Positions 1 to 11,604 are shown, numbered from the stretch's first letter. The stretch is DNA of 64,000 bases from Phaeotremella fagi (GCA_001599715.1 BCHU01000007.1:935586-999585), one strand, 5' to 3'. Notes: a model not told the origin generated them from the sequence alone. A program made the numbers and translations.

Positions 1-760
1 GTGCCAGTCATCAAATTCTCAAGTTCGAACTTCCCACCAACATCAGTGCCGATGAAGCCACTTTCGACGCTCAATTCGGTTACGTCAAAAGACCAACTCA
101 TCGTAACACCTCTCACGACGCTGCTAAATTCGAAGTCTGTGCTCACAATTTTGCTGATTTATCGGAATTTGGTTACGGTGTCGCTGTTATCAACGATTGT
201 AAATACGGTTACGCCGTTAAAGGTAATCTCATGACCCTGTCTCTGCTGCGTGCTCCCAAATCACCAGATCCAGATGCCGATATGGGTGTACATGATTTCA
301 GTTGGGCGATTTACCCTCATGTCAACACTTTTGTCGAGAGTGATGTTGCTCAAGTAGCGCGACTGTTCAATTCTCCTATGACTGGTGAGTTGAGATGATG
401 GGTAAATCCTAACCTGCAGTTTATGTTCCCGAGAATCCCCTCACAGTTCAAGCTCCTTCACACAACCCGTTCAGTATCAGTAACGCCGTCAACGTTATCT
501 TGGATACTGTTAAAAGAGGCGAGAAAGATCGTAAAGGTGTCAAGGGTGGAAAGACAGTTGTGTTGCGACTTTACGAGAATCTTGGAGGTCACGCCTTTGC
601 TAAACTTCATCTTCGTGTAAACGCCACATCGGCTCAGCTCGTCAATATCCTTGAGGACGAAGGGGAGAAGCTTGAATTGAAGAAAGACGAAGAGGGGATG
701 TATCTTGACCTCAGTTTCAGAGGGTTTGAAATCAAGACTGTTTTGATTGAAATCGAGTAG
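1..760 (+). CDS. AMS1: Vacuolar alpha-mannosidase Ams1 (GH38), 3' part only
   Basis: The frame opening the window encodes the C-terminal beta-sandwich region of a glycoside hydrolase family 38 alpha-mannosidase, the Ams1/MAN2C1 type that trims free oligosaccharides and reaches the fungal vacuole by the Cvt/autophagy route. Visible family hallmarks are HRNTSHDAAKFEVCAHNFAD, then LSEFGYGVAVINDCKYGYAV, LMTLSLLRAPKSPDPDADMG and HDFSWAIYPH. A 35-nt intron (385-419, GTGAGT...CAG) joins FNSPMT to VYVPENPLTVQAPSHNPFS, and the protein ends FEIKTVLIEIE followed by TAG. The catalytic N-terminal domain lies left of the window, so this is an edge fragment and not a broken gene. Identification is confident; the name Ams1 rests on the family being single-copy in most fungi. 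Confidence 0.9.
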
Positions 761-943
761 ATAGATGTAGATATTCCAGTTTAGATGCAAAACAATTTTC
801 CCTTAGGATACACCAAGGGCAGTCGGGAATGCGTCAAGTGACTACCGGTTTAGTTTCTGTCCGGGCATTAACAGGGTGGGGTGGATGCCAGGTTAATCAT
901 TTCTCATCCTTATATCATCTTGAAATCTACAATAAGTATAACT

Positions 944-3514
944 ATGCCTTCACCATCTCAATCAGAAGGTAGTGGAAGCTTCAATTCTCCGGAGTCTACA
1001 TCGGAAACACCACCTGTCTCACAACAACCTCGTGAAAGTCTCGAAAACGGAACTGCGAAGAAGCAAAAAATCACGAGGTCCAGAACTGCTTGTTTACCGG
1101 TGAGTTTTTGGGTACATACAGTAAGACTCATTCAACTACCAGTGTCGACAAAGACGATCTCGTTGTGGTGCTCTCCCTCCAGATCCTTGTCCGACCTGCG
1201 TCAATCATGGATTGACCTGTAATTGGCCTTCACAGGATGCACGTCGGAAACGAGGGCGGCCTCCAAGCAAGTTCACCGATGGCATCGTCGCACAATACTC
1301 CAACAGACCGGATTCGACGATGATCGTTCCAAACACTTCATTCATCCTCTCTCCGCATGAGAATCCTCGCAGCACCTCGTCTCATCGAGAGAACAACAGC
1401 AATGCTCATATTACATCGCAGCTCGACCAGAGAGAATCAATGAACCCTTTTTGGCAATTTCATCCAGTTGATCTAAATAGTGATCAATCATATTATCAAC
1501 AAACGAGTCTTCAAACGACATCCAATGTCACCAATGGTCTTGATATACCATTTACAGCCCCAAATATATCGTTAGGAGCTGAATCTTCACAATCCCGTGA
1601 ATCTCTACATTACAATGGTCGCACTGCGATCAACCCAGGTGAGTCTGAGTTCAAAGACAGTGTTAACGACTTAGGCTTTCAGCAGACGGACAGGAATCAG
1701 TTGCAAGACTCCACACCCAAGATCTCTCTCCGAATTGATGAACGAGGTCTACCAGCTCCAGAATTGATCCACCACATCCTACACGTCTATTTCAAGCACT
1801 TTGCAGGGAGATTTCCCTTTTTCGTTGAAAGCGACGTTCGACGGGAAGACTCTACTTTCCCTTTCCTTCTGAGCTGCATGGGGGCTTTGGTAGTTCGGTA
1901 AGCTTGACTTTTGAACGATTTAGCTGACTGTTCTAGTTTCTCGGATCTTGCCAACATTGTAACCCCTGATTCTCAACGAGCATACTCTGCCTTCTTCTAT
2001 GACCAGGCAAAGCAGATGATTGGACAAGTATTGAGTAACCCGTGTAGAGAGACCATCTTGGGACTGCTGTTATTGGTCGAGTGCAGGAGTGAGTCAAGAC
2101 TATAATCCATGGTCATTTCACTGACTCCTCAGATTGCCAAACTGAAACGGCAATGATGATGAGCATGGCAGTAAGGTTAACATTGGACAGGGCAGCGCAT
2201 ATGGTGAGTTCATGGCTAAATCTAGACTAAAACCCAGGAAAAACCTACCTATCTCAATCTATCAGAAGAACATCGTCGACAAGATAGACTTTTATTCTGG
2301 TCCGTCCTCATCATGGATTACACATTGTCATTCTCAGAAGGTCGAAGGACGAGTATATGTCATGAAGATATTACGCAAGAACTTCCTAGAGAGAGTGACA
2401 TGGCTCCTTGTCCAGATCCTACCGATGACGAGGGCAATTTACGGTCTCCATTCCCCTTTGTCGCTGAAATGATCATGACCTTTGGCCCTGCCATTGACAT
2501 ATTCAACGGTCAACCTACAAAACAAAACAACGACCAGTGTGAAGCTTCCATCAAAACTCTTCGCTCTCGTGTCGCTGCTCAGTACGACGAATTACCTCTG
2601 GACATGACATGGAACGCTGCAAAGTGGGTACTTCTGATGATTACTGCTGATCATCAGTTTACGGAAACATTACCGAGCAGGTCAAGGGCCCCTGTACCTC
2701 TTCTTACATCTTTGGAACCATACCATCCAGGTAAGTCAGATCAAACGATTCTTAACTCACACCCAGTGTTCACGCTATTTGTATCAACCTGGAAAGGAAC
2801 CTGAAAACATTGCCGACTTTGGTCCTACCGGGAAGACCGATAGACTCACTCTACAATCCATCCAAGCTGGTTCCTGGCTCCACTGTGCACGATTCATCGG
2901 TGACATGCTGGTACTGGCAGACGTGATCGATCCTCTGATCTTCATCATGATCCCATCTGTCAGTTATTGCTTCTTCGTTGCAGGGCAGTGTTTTATGGAG
3001 GGTGAGTTTGTGTCGTGAGTATTGCTAAAATCAGATCTCAAACTTCGATTCCAAACAGACACCTCATATCCTGGAACAAGTGAACTCACCGAAGTCCAAA
3101 AGAAGGAAGCCAAATCCCGGAACATCTTCAAAGACGTTGCTGCAGATACCATTAAAAATTTGAAACAGGGTCTAGTGAAACAAGCAGAATACTGGACGGG
3201 TGTCAAACGAACCTTGACAGCTTTTACAGCTTCATTCGAAGCCGCTCGACAAGCTACTGAAGCTCGTAAACTGGGTTTCACGTTTGACGGAACTTGGGTA
3301 CCGTTATGGGATAACGACGTTTTTGATCTGTGGGGTACAGGTAATCAGGCACTTGGGCAAGTTGGGAATGCTTTGCCTAATCAAATGGAAGGTGAGCGAC
3401 CTAACGTTGCAACCTTTTCTGACCCATTCAGGCGGATTGAGCTTGACGCATGACGCTCAGATGATCACTTCTCCTACAGATTTTTTACAATTCTCGGGAC
3501 TGGCGTCTACTTGA
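944..3514 (+). CDS. Zn(II)2Cys6 fungal-specific transcription factor
   Basis: The protein starts MPSPSQSEGSGS and, after a basic run (KKQKITRSR), carries a binuclear zinc cluster split by an intron at 1100-1142: the six cysteines lie in ACLPC, RQRRSRC, GALPPDPC, PTC and VNHGLTC, followed by an AT-hook-like RRKRGRPPSK. An Asn/Ser/Gln-rich linker leads to a Fungal_trans (PF04082-type) region beginning ELIHHILHVYFKHFAGRFPF and including the usual RRQDRLLFWSVLIMDY block. Further introns lie at about 1898-1936, 2089-2132, near 2203-2270, 2731-2766, 3002-3040 and 3391-3432. The last exon ends DFLQFSGLAST. Such proteins bind CGG-type DNA and regulate metabolic or stress genes, but the target cannot be read here. 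An ATG at 881 is open in frame; 944 is preferred because it directly precedes the acidic/Ser-rich start typical of these factors. Confidence 0.88.
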
Positions 3515-3744
3515 GGCGTTGCGCGCTTGTAAACAATGGTTGACAGGGGATTGACCTATCGAGGGATTAGGATAATGAGAATCAATTCTGCATGACATAG
3601 AGTAGATACTGTAAACAATCCCCTTGCTGCAGGAGGTGGACATTTGTGGATGACGCTGCTATTCATGAGAGGTTGGGCATGACATATTGTACTCTGACGA
3701 TCTGGCTGGTCCTTTCTTTTTAGATATGAGAGAAATATGACCAA

Positions 3745-3752
3745 ACCTTTGT
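3745..3752 (+). promoter_or_regulatory. ACCTTTGT element upstream of family-1 copy A
   Basis: An ACCTTTGT octamer (complement ACAAAGGT) lies 159 bp before the ATG of the gene at 3911. The same octamer in the same orientation relative to the gene is found 135-146 bp upstream of three other paralogues. The ACAAAGG core resembles sites of HMG-box factors such as the Ustilago pheromone response element ACAAAGGGA. Binding is inference. The rest of 3515-3910 holds no convincing gene. Confidence 0.45.
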
Positions 3753-3910
3753 TGTCAGGTCTTCCAATCAAAAGTAATCAGATTCTATCCTTTCTTGCCA
3801 AGTCTTCCAGTTGACATTAGGCAAATATTCAACTACTGCAGAGAAAAAAACTCCTCTCTCTTCTCTTCCACCTTTCTTCAATTACATCTATTCACCTACA
3901 AGCAAATAAG

Positions 3911-4609
3911 ATGAACAACCTTAACACTCTCGAACAAATATCTCGAATCAACAGTGGTCTGTATCGAACGATAGAGTCCGATTCCAAAAGTGATTCCAAC
4001 ACCGATGCCTCCGATACCTTCAATCAAAGAATCGAGTTCCAGTTCTTTCCAAGTATAGGTATAGATCCTCAAGGAACCCCAATCTCCTCTTACGAACTGA
4101 TGTGGACCATAAATCCCATTTTGAACGAGAGATCCATATCGGAGTTTCCCAATTCCCCAGAAAGAATTAGAACTGTGATGGACAACCTTTCGCTTTCGTT
4201 CTACTATCATCACGCTAACAGCAAAGCTGAGATAAAAGAGCCAACAACCGTTGAAGAAACCGAAACCTTCATCCAAACCATTCTCAAAGACAGTTTCACT
4301 GCTTTCATTAGTCACGTCAATCGTTATTATCGGGCTCAAACCTCAGCGAAAGGTTTCACCGCCGAGGGAGTAAGGATCTTTGCTGCAGATCCTGCCAATC
4401 CTATAGAGGTTTTCGATCATTCTTATCCGCTTTTGGTTGATGAAAATAATAATATAATGTTGGATCCAGAGTGGATCAGTATCTCAAAAAGTGGGTTTCG
4501 TCATGGTGATAATGTGTTCCAATGGGTTGCCACAATGGCTGCACCCAGTGGAACTGCACACCTTCCTCATAGTACTGTTGGTGAATTAAACGAAGCTGTT
4601 GGTGGATAG
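3911..4609 (+). CDS. Uncharacterised protein, family 1 copy A
   Basis: This intronless 232-residue protein is the first of six paralogues in the window. I do not recognise the family. It has no signal peptide or membrane segment. The N-terminal 40 residues are rich in Asp, Ser, Thr and Asn (ESDSKSDSNTDASD). The shared core follows: a strand-like FFPSI near residue 45, a central helix FIQTILKDSFTAFISHVNRYY, then GFTAEGVRIFAADPANPIEVF, and a C-terminal block with VFQWVATMAAPSGT. The spacing of the helix, the A-x-x-P segment, the aromatic tail W-x-x-T and the Gly-Thr-x-x-x-P ending is the family signature. It is closer to copy B than to the minus-strand copies. The sequence shows no catalytic motif. 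Confidence 0.85.
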   Translation: MNNLNTLEQISRINSGLYRTIESDSKSDSNTDASDTFNQRIEFQFFPSIGIDPQGTPISSYELMWTINPILNERSISEFPNSPERIRTVMDNLSLSFYYHHANSKAEIKEPTTVEETETFIQTILKDSFTAFISHVNRYYRAQTSAKGFTAEGVRIFAADPANPIEVFDHSYPLLVDENNNIMLDPEWISISKSGFRHGDNVFQWVATMAAPSGTAHLPHSTVGELNEAVGG

Positions 4610-5337
4610 CTAAGGCTGGGAGAAGATAGTTTACCTATGTAACTTATTCTATAGGAGTACAAACAGTGCACTATTTTTTGGATTTTCGTATGTACCATAT
4701 TTGCAATGTGGCTGCAGGTGACCGGAGTTGGAATTATCAATCTAACTGATTGCCCTCAATAAGTATGGTGCATTGTGTTACATAGAGCTTGACAGTGAAT
4801 GAAGTGCAGAATTCTACGCTATAGACTAACCACTTGGTGAATCTACCTTTGTAAACCTGTCTTTTGCTTCAGCTGGACAGAAACAGGTCGACTTTGGAAA
4901 GTGCCAGAATCTTTGCCACCTTTGTGAAAGGGTCTTCCAAATGCAATATGTACTAGTAAAGTACATGTTTCGTATATTCCCCGATTGAGCTGCTGCTGTA
5001 AAACGTCCTAAGATTCTCCATGAGTTCTATAATGAAGCAAAGAGGTGGGGGATTGAAGGAAATTATGGGAAGAGTAATTGTCAGAGGTCAAGCATCGAGA
5101 TACAGCCAGCTAGCGCATTACATTCCAATCCTTTGTACCAGCTTTGTGAAAGTAGAGCAAAGAGATAACTGCATATTAAGTGTAGTACAGTGACCACCTT
5201 TGTACCACATTTCCAAACTTCCTTCTAATTGAACTCCGAAAAGTAGACATGGTTTCCAAGCGCTCCTTCTGATTTTTCATACTCTTCACATTTCTTTTTC
5301 GCCACTCAACTTCTACGGTATTTTCAAAATCCTCACA
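4610..5337. other. Intergenic region with clustered ACCTTTGT-type sites
   Basis: This 728-bp spacer between two plus-strand paralogues contains no supported gene. It holds a cluster of related sites: ACCTTTGT at 4845-4852, 4918-4925 and 5196-5203, CCTTTGT at 5130-5136, and CTTTGT at 5142-5147. The final octamer is 135 bp upstream of the next ATG, close to the spacing seen at the other paralogues. The remaining sequence is A/T-rich and unremarkable. Confidence 0.5.
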
Positions 5338-6045
5338 ATGTCGAATGAACCTACAGACCTCAACACATCTCGCATGTATCGACTTATGGATGAATCGGAT
5401 TCAGAAAGTTGCTACACTTACAACGAAACCGATACGGAAGTTCAAAGTCAGTCCTCTGAGGAAGACGATCCAGATGATTTCGATCAAAGATGCGTTCTCT
5501 CACTCGTACCCAGTGTTCTAATCACAAGTTCGGATGAGTGGGATGAAAAGAGTTGGAGCTTCAGTTGGCATCTTTATCACCTCAATAACGATGGTTTGAA
5601 TGCGCTCCCTGATGGTAATGACAGAATGAGTCGCGCAGTCAGAAGAATAGCAGCAACATATCGTCCCAATGAAAGAACAGTAGAAGTACGAGTATCATCG
5701 CGATTAGACGAATCAACTGCTCGAAGAAATCTCGAAACAAAATTCAAAGAATTCCTCGCTCATATCAAAAATACCTACCGGGGTGAAACTCTAGTTCGTG
5801 GATTCACCGTGACCGAAGTCTCCTTGGTCGGGGCCGTCCCAGAAGATCCTACAGAGGCTTTCGCCTATCATCATAGGGGGGTAATCCGTAGAAAGTCGAA
5901 GATAACATTAAATCCTGATGATATTCAATTCTCTAGAACTGAGTTTAAAACAGGAACGACTCAAGCTCATTGGATCGTCACCATGAAGTCACCTGCTGGA
6001 ACTCCCTTTATTCCCCATGTTCCTCTCCACGACGCCATCAACTAG
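5338..6045 (+). CDS. Uncharacterised protein, family 1 copy B
   Basis: This intronless 235-residue paralogue lies downstream of copy A on the same strand. The N-terminus is strongly acidic (ESDSESCYTYNETDTEVQ, then EEDDPDDFD). The core matches the family: LVPSVLI, the helix LETKFKEFLAHIKNTYRGE, GFTVTEVSLVGAVPEDPTEA, and the tail HWIVTMKSPAGTPFIPH. The A-G-T-P-x-x-P ending is shared with copies D and F. There is no signal peptide, membrane helix or enzyme motif. The upstream region is the richest of the six in ACCTTTGT-like sites. Function unknown. Confidence 0.85.
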   Translation: MSNEPTDLNTSRMYRLMDESDSESCYTYNETDTEVQSQSSEEDDPDDFDQRCVLSLVPSVLITSSDEWDEKSWSFSWHLYHLNNDGLNALPDGNDRMSRAVRRIAATYRPNERTVEVRVSSRLDESTARRNLETKFKEFLAHIKNTYRGETLVRGFTVTEVSLVGAVPEDPTEAFAYHHRGVIRRKSKITLNPDDIQFSRTEFKTGTTQAHWIVTMKSPAGTPFIPHVPLHDAIN

Positions 6046-6279
6046 ATGCTTGACGTGAAGGTGCTGTAGTTAAAGAAGGGAGAATCTAAAAGCGGAGTTG
6101 GTACAGTAAATTTTAGGTAAAATGATGAAAGGTTCTTGTGCATTTTCGATCTCCAATCTCTTTCATTGCAGTATCATCATATTCGAAAACAGACAAGATG
6201 ATTTACTCGATGCATCATAGAATATTGAATAAATAGTAGTATAATCTCTCACACAGCCACATCATCAAGTGGACAAAAC

Positions 6280-9200
6280 CTACTTCTGCTCCGTCTGTTC
6301 ACCAACAACCTTGGGGGTAGTCTCCGCAACAGCAGGTTTAGGTGTTCCCGCGACGGAAACAGGCGCCGGTATAGATTTGAATTTCGGTGTACGTTTAACC
6401 GGAACAGGAGCGACGATAGCGTTCAAATTAGGGTTGGGACTGGTATTGGGTGCAGCAGCACTTGTTGCTGGTTGTTGACCGGCGACGGGTGTTGGTTGAC
6501 GAGTTGGAACCACTGAACTTGATCTTGGGAGTGTGGACGCACTGGCTACTCTGACTAGGTTACTTGGTACAGCTGGTGAATTTGCTAAACCCAATCTTCT
6601 TCTTCCGCGTTCGATTAATAACGCTTCGTTCAAAAGATTTGAAGTGGCTGGTGCAGCAGGTGAAGGTGCTGGAACCGAGGTAGTGGGTAAAAGCCTATTG
6701 GGAACAGCTGGAACTGGATCAACCGCGGCGAAGGCAACTGATTTATCTTCGGTTTTGGTTTCCGTAATATCAACCTCTTTAGTTGGGACCTCCATACGAC
6801 CAGGTGATTGAGTTCGCTTAGCAGCAGCGACAAGTTCCTCTGTCACTGGTGGTACTTCGGTGGTAGGAGTCGCAGCGGCCATATCCAAGACTCTTGATCG
6901 ACCAGGTTGGGAAGCAGGTCGCTTGCCAAGTGAGAATTTGGGCAAGGGAGGGAGTTTGGGAATACCCATTCTTTTAGGAGCAGCTGGTACGGCAGCGGAA
7001 ACTTCGATATCAGCATCGTTGGTAGCTGGGAGAGGAGTGTTGGCAGCAAGAGCTTTTTCTCTAGCGATGGCGGCGTTACGAGCGGCGAGTGCTGCTTCCC
7101 TTGGAACAAAGGCGGATGCTGGAAGTTGAGTTTCACCGTGGTCGTCGTATTCGTCGTAAATCTCTTCACCGATAAGTTCTTCCAACACATCCTCGAGTGT
7201 GATGATACCTAGTGGAGCGCCTTCAAGACCTTCAAAGAACTGGGCGTCAGTAGTCTACTCATATGTTTTCACTTACTTTCTCAACTCTTTCTGGTGCCAT
7301 TTGAGCATCAGCAGGAACAGTTTGTTCCAACTGAGTAAGTTTAGCCGCTTGAACTAAACTCTTCTTTCTCTTTTCGGCCTCTACCTCGTTCTTGACAATT
7401 TCAGCAGCGGTTGGAGGAGTCTTCTTCTCGTTATCCTTTTCAGTGACACTGGTTGATCCAGTAGAATTAGATTTTTTTGTTTTGACCCTATTGATCTTTT
7501 TGTTGGCTTCACCACGTTCAGCATCTGATCCATCTGATTCCTCAGAACTGGTATCTGATCCACTGTGTTTACCAACTTTAGAGGCGACTTTGCGCATGAA
7601 TCTTTGACGTAGACCACCAGCTGCAGCTGTCATCACTGATTCAGCATCTTCGGGGTCGTTTTCGATTCGGCGTCCGCGGCGAGAAACAATAGCCATATGG
7701 GATCGACCTGAAGTCAGAAAGGACATTGACTTGACTTACCTTCTTGGAAAGCGTTCAACATGTTGGTAAGTGGTTCATCCCATGGCACCGATGGGATGGC
7801 GTTGATTGGAATGGACGCAAGAGGAGTAGCATCTGATATGAGTGATGTACACTTATAAAACATACCTTCAGGATCAAGGAGAACACAACTTTTGACAAGT
7901 AAACTACCGAGAACTTTCTTAACCATCTTGGTCTTTGCAGGACCTGTTTGGGGAGCAGAAAGGTCGACATCGGGAACCTCGACCATGGAATAGACCTTGT
8001 AAATGTCAGTGGGTCCTTCTGGTAGTTCAGGTAACTCACTGGAACACGAGAATGACCTGATCGAACGACATGACCCAAAGTTTCGTAATCAAGTTTAGCA
8101 TCAATGGGTAACATCTATGAATCAGCACTGCAACCCCGTCAAAACCTACAAAGACATCATCGATCGAAGTCATGGCGTCCTTGACAGTCTTTTGAGCTAA
8201 ACTCAAAGCACCCTGTGCCATGGTGACAGTGTCGAAATCGAGATCACCACCACCCGCACCATCAGCGGCGTGCATTTTGATTAACTCTCTCAATTCCTGT
8301 CGACGATAGATGATACCATGATGGGCACCTAAAATATATTCCAATAATTTGGCAACTGGCCAGGCGATTGGGAATGCTATCCAAATGAGAACTCTGACTG
8401 GTTTAGCCATTGATGCACCGATGAGAAGACCGTATCGTGAACAGACTGATTGGGGGATGATTTCGGCGAAGCTGATTTGTCAGCGAACAAGACGGGTGCG
8501 GAACTTACATGACGACCAAGGCGGTACTGATGACGACGGCTTGGATACCTCCACCAAGAACTCCATCAGTAATAACGGGTAAAGCTTCGTTGACAATCAT
8601 GTTACCCAGAATCAAAGTGGTAAGAAGCAAGTGGGAATCCTTTCTGCAAAGGAGTTAGAAAATGAACAAAGGAGAGTTCGACAATAAAAATGTTCGGTAT
8701 GGCTACTTACCTCACGGGCATGATTCTCCTGGCATACTCTTGTTGCTTAGCATTACCAGAGATCGAAAGAACTTGAAGTTGGGTTTGGTCGATGGAGAAG
8801 TATCTGGTGAAAATTTTTAGCAATCGATCGTGTGACTGACCAAAAAGTACTCACCCAAGAGTCAAACCAGCAAACATACCAGACAAAGCGACGAGTACAG
8901 GGATCATCGCAGCCTCGACTTTACCTGTGGTATCAAGTTCTCTTTTGAGGACATGACCACTAACAGATCCAGTTGGAACTAAGTCGTATCCAAGATAATA
9001 AGAAACATTGCTTAAGCCCCAAAGAATTACTTTGGATAAAAATGATAGAATCGGTGTTGGTCTTTGTCTTCTATAACCCACCGAGGAGAGGGTGGGGAGA
9101 ACATCATCTGGAAGTGAGGTGTATGGATCTGAAGATAATGACGAAGCGTTGGATAAGGGGATGTTGGCGATGGCGAGAATGACAAGTGAGATTGTTATGT

Positions 9201-9495
9201 ATGTTGTGATATTTTTGTAAGAACGTTTAGTAGTGAATTTGCTTGACCATGTCCTGGTAGACGCAGTGAAGTTGTTGACGTTGATGTTGTCGGATGAGAT
9301 ATCTAAGGTGAGACCATTGTTGTTGTGTTGTTTGATGTTTGCTTGTTGATGTTGATGTTGATGTTGATTACGACAGGGTCGTATATCTGGTGGAGGGGGT
9401 GGTTCTGAGACTTCTTCAATCATTCGATGGTGGGGTGGGGGTGGTGTTGTGGTTGGCGTTGTTGGTGGAATATAAGAGATATAAATGAATACCAA
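6280..9495 (-). CDS. MAM3: CNNM/CorC-family transporter (Mam3-like: DUF21 plus CBS domains)
   Basis: The N-terminus is long and low-complexity, with Pro, His and Gln runs, followed by a hydrophobic segment (TTYITISLVILAIANIPL). The DUF21/CNNM membrane domain begins VALSGMFAGLTLG and continues through several exons with LILGNMIVNEALPV, then AEIIPQSVCSRYGLLIG and KPVRVLIWIAFPIAWPVAKL. The CBS pair follows: FMLPIDAKLDYETLG, SGHSRVPVY, then DEPLTNMLNAFQEGRSHMAI and GIITLEDVLEELIGEEIYDE. A long Ala/Pro-rich disordered tail ends TPKVVGEQTEQK. In yeast Mam3 is a vacuolar membrane protein affecting manganese and magnesium homeostasis. Introns are about 45-65 nt. The region between the CBS halves is extended by a charged Ser/Lys-rich insertion, as in fungal homologues. 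Family assignment is firm; the substrate is not shown by the sequence. The exact start is less certain because other in-frame Mets follow. Confidence 0.88.
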
Positions 9496-9814
9496 GTAAA
9501 TTAAAAGTCTTAGTGGTAGTTAAATATATACCTTTCACTCCAATCGCCAAGAACTCTCCACTAAAAACATTCTAGGCTCCGATTTCGGAGTCGCAGTCAG
9601 TCCCGTGTGGCGGTGCAACAAAGTGGCAAAAGATGACATCAATCATCAACGGAGCACGGCCATGGGCTTTGGTAATGGCATTTGAAACGTGTTTTATCAT
9701 CATCGGTGAAAGGTATAGTAGACAGCATAAACAAAGGAGTGGTCATATACCAAATATTCAATCTCCCTTCAGTACTCATTATCTCCTCCTTTACTCAAAT
9801 CGAGTGAGACCCTC

Positions 9815-10303
9815 TTAGCACGATTGAAAGCCGAAACAACAGTTGAAAGGACCGTGTTCCTCCTAAAAAATTGCACACGTTAATATATTGTGGTCAAATT
9901 CAAGAAATGATATCAACACCCACTCTTTATCCGACAACCCTTTCCCCTCAACAACGTTTCTAACAATCTTACTCAAGTCTTTAATCTGAGGAATTTTGAA
10001 AAAGAGTTGTTTCTGATTGATTTTGGATTTTTGCAAAACATCAGAAAGTCGATCGAAAGATGTTAAATTGTTCTTGAAGTGGATTTCTGTACTGTGAAAA
10101 TTGTCTCGACTATATGATCCGATTTCGCCAATGAGATATGTGAGAGCTCGGAGAGATTCTTTCAATTCATTGTTCGTGTTACGATCTTTGTCTGAAATAC
10201 TGAGAAAGTCTGTTTCTAGTGCACTAAGTATTGTCTTTACAAATAGACGATCCTCCGTTGATAGTCTGGTCGACATGGCGTCTCTATTTTGAGACTCTGA
10301 CAT
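9815..10303 (-). CDS. Small uncharacterised protein
   Basis: The open frame from 10303 encodes MSESQNRDAMSTRLSTEDRL and a mostly helical, charged chain ending GLSDKEW near 9912. A likely intron (donor GTGTTGATAT, acceptor after TTTTTTAG near 9863) would join it to EEHGPFNCCFGFQSC and a TAA at 9815-9817. Without splicing the frame stops at 9863. No signal peptide, membrane helix or known motif is visible. It lies between the MAM3-like gene and the minus-strand block of family 1 and shows no clear similarity to that family. Reality as a gene is supported by its open length, the plausible splice and the charged globular composition only. Confidence 0.5.
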
Positions 10304-10749
10304 ATTGTGGTGTTGATTGATCGATTGATGTGAGTTTCAGCGATCAGGTTTTCAATAACTGTGTCGTTTGATGGGAACTAAAATCAATTGAAGCAATAAT
10401 TCTTGACTTGAAATAGAAGGATGGAGTGCAACTCCGATGGGTTACTGGAAGGCGTAGCGCTGCACAAGTACAAACGAAGGATACATCGTATTATTTACTA
10501 GTACTTTCCGGGTACAGAAATCTTTTGACCGATGATTGAGAAGACGTCAAGGCTTTCCTGTCCGATACTTCATCCAACTCGACAGCTTTGTTCTATATGC
10601 AAATTACTCTGGGAAAGAGAATATTGACAGACCTACGACACAGAGACAATGGGTTCATTTTCAACGAATACATAAAACGTACAAAAGTAAAAGAAAAGAA
10701 GGAAGGGACCGTACAAATTAGCTTCCATTGACGATACCGGGGAAGGGGA
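10304..10749. other. Intergenic region, nothing recognised
   Basis: This 446-bp stretch holds the promoter side of the small gene at 9815-10303 and the 3' side of family-1 copy C. No gene, repeat or motif could be supported. Confidence 0.4.
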
Positions 10750-11451
10750 CTATATAACATAGGGGGTATCCGCAGGAGCACTTAAAACAGCGGTCCATTG
10801 ATAAGTCCAACCACAAGGAGTCTGGAAATTACCAGGTAAAACCGAAATGTTCTCGAGTCTTGATGCGTCATGTTCGGTGGCGTTGTTGTTGAATGTATAG
10901 ACGTGATCGAAAGGTAATTGAGTCGGATTGGCGGTAGCAGCATAATACCAAACACCGTCTATTGGAAGACCTCGATTTTGAACTTCTTCCAAAAAATTGT
11001 TATTGATATGACGAACGAAACCATTCAAATACCTTTTTAAAATTGGTTCGACCCAAGTCAAAGTTTGATCTTGAGGGTTGGGAGGGATGTTGATCGCATT
11101 GTTCTGGTTGGCGTTATCGTTGAAACTTCTATAAAGACTGTCAACGACCATCTGTCGTCTGAACTCATAATTTTCAAGCATAGAAAGAACTGGATCGTCT
11201 AAAGCTCCAAGATCGAGGTTGAACCTACTCTGTGTTGCCCCATCTTTGACTTTTGTCATGAAGCTTACAGCTGGGACTACTTTAAGGAAGAATTGTTGGG
11301 GAAGGTCGTTAAGTGGATTCTCATGTTCCACAGAGTCGGTTTGAGTGGATATGGAAGGCGGAAAACTATATTGTGAATCAACACGAGTGTCGGTATCGGT
11401 CTCCGTATTGCTGAGATCCGGATCATAAGCGTTTAAACCGTAATTAACCAT
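10750..11451 (-). CDS. Uncharacterised protein, family 1 copy C (type 2)
   Basis: This intronless 233-residue paralogue starts MVNYGLNAYDPDLSNTETDTDT, with the family's acidic Thr/Asp N-terminus. The core is VVPAVSFMTKVKDG, then the helix ILKRYLNGFVRHINNNFLEE, then NRGLPIDGVWYYAATANPTQ, and the tail CGWTYQWTAVLSAPADTPYV. It is most similar to copy E: both begin MVN, have GLP followed by YYAAT or FYSAS, and share an ENISVL/ENMSVL segment. It is therefore one half of a duplicated two-gene unit. An ACCTTTGT element (gene sense) lies 146 bp upstream. No catalytic or targeting signals were seen. Confidence 0.85.
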   Translation of the reverse strand: MVNYGLNAYDPDLSNTETDTDTRVDSQYSFPPSISTQTDSVEHENPLNDLPQQFFLKVVPAVSFMTKVKDGATQSRFNLDLGALDDPVLSMLENYEFRRQMVVDSLYRSFNDNANQNNAINIPPNPQDQTLTWVEPILKRYLNGFVRHINNNFLEEVQNRGLPIDGVWYYAATANPTQLPFDHVYTFNNNATEHDASRLENISVLPGNFQTPCGWTYQWTAVLSAPADTPYVI

Positions 11452-11596
11452 TTAGCGTGTTGCTTGGAATTGATGGAATATGGAAATGAACGTGAAAGAA
11501 GAGAAGAATTCGAATCAATCTCCAAGTCTTTGTAAAACTAGGCAACTCATTTAACACACCACGAAGGCGATTGTTTCCATTTCCGCTTTATGTAGA

Positions 11597-11604
11597 ACAA
11601 AGGT
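11597..11604 (-). promoter_or_regulatory. ACCTTTGT element upstream of family-1 copy C
   Basis: On the plus strand this reads ACAAAGGT, so ACCTTTGT in the sense of copy C, 146 bp before its start codon. The extended match ACCTTTGTTC is shared with the element of copy D. A regulatory role is inferred from recurrence, position and orientation. Confidence 0.5.

Noticed and set aside
458..790. Open frame on the minus strand opposite AMS1
   Set aside because: It lies fully antisense to a well-matched mannosidase exon and has no protein character of its own.
6269..7129. Plus-strand open frames with Ala/Gly-rich translations
   Set aside because: They mirror the Ala/Pro-rich tail of the MAM3-like protein on the minus strand and are shadows of its codon bias.
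9731..9738. ACAAAGGA upstream of the MAM3-like gene, as a further HMG-type site
   Set aside because: It differs from the octamer in the last base, lies 236 bp upstream and not 135-160 bp, and single 7-base matches are expected several times in 64 kb.
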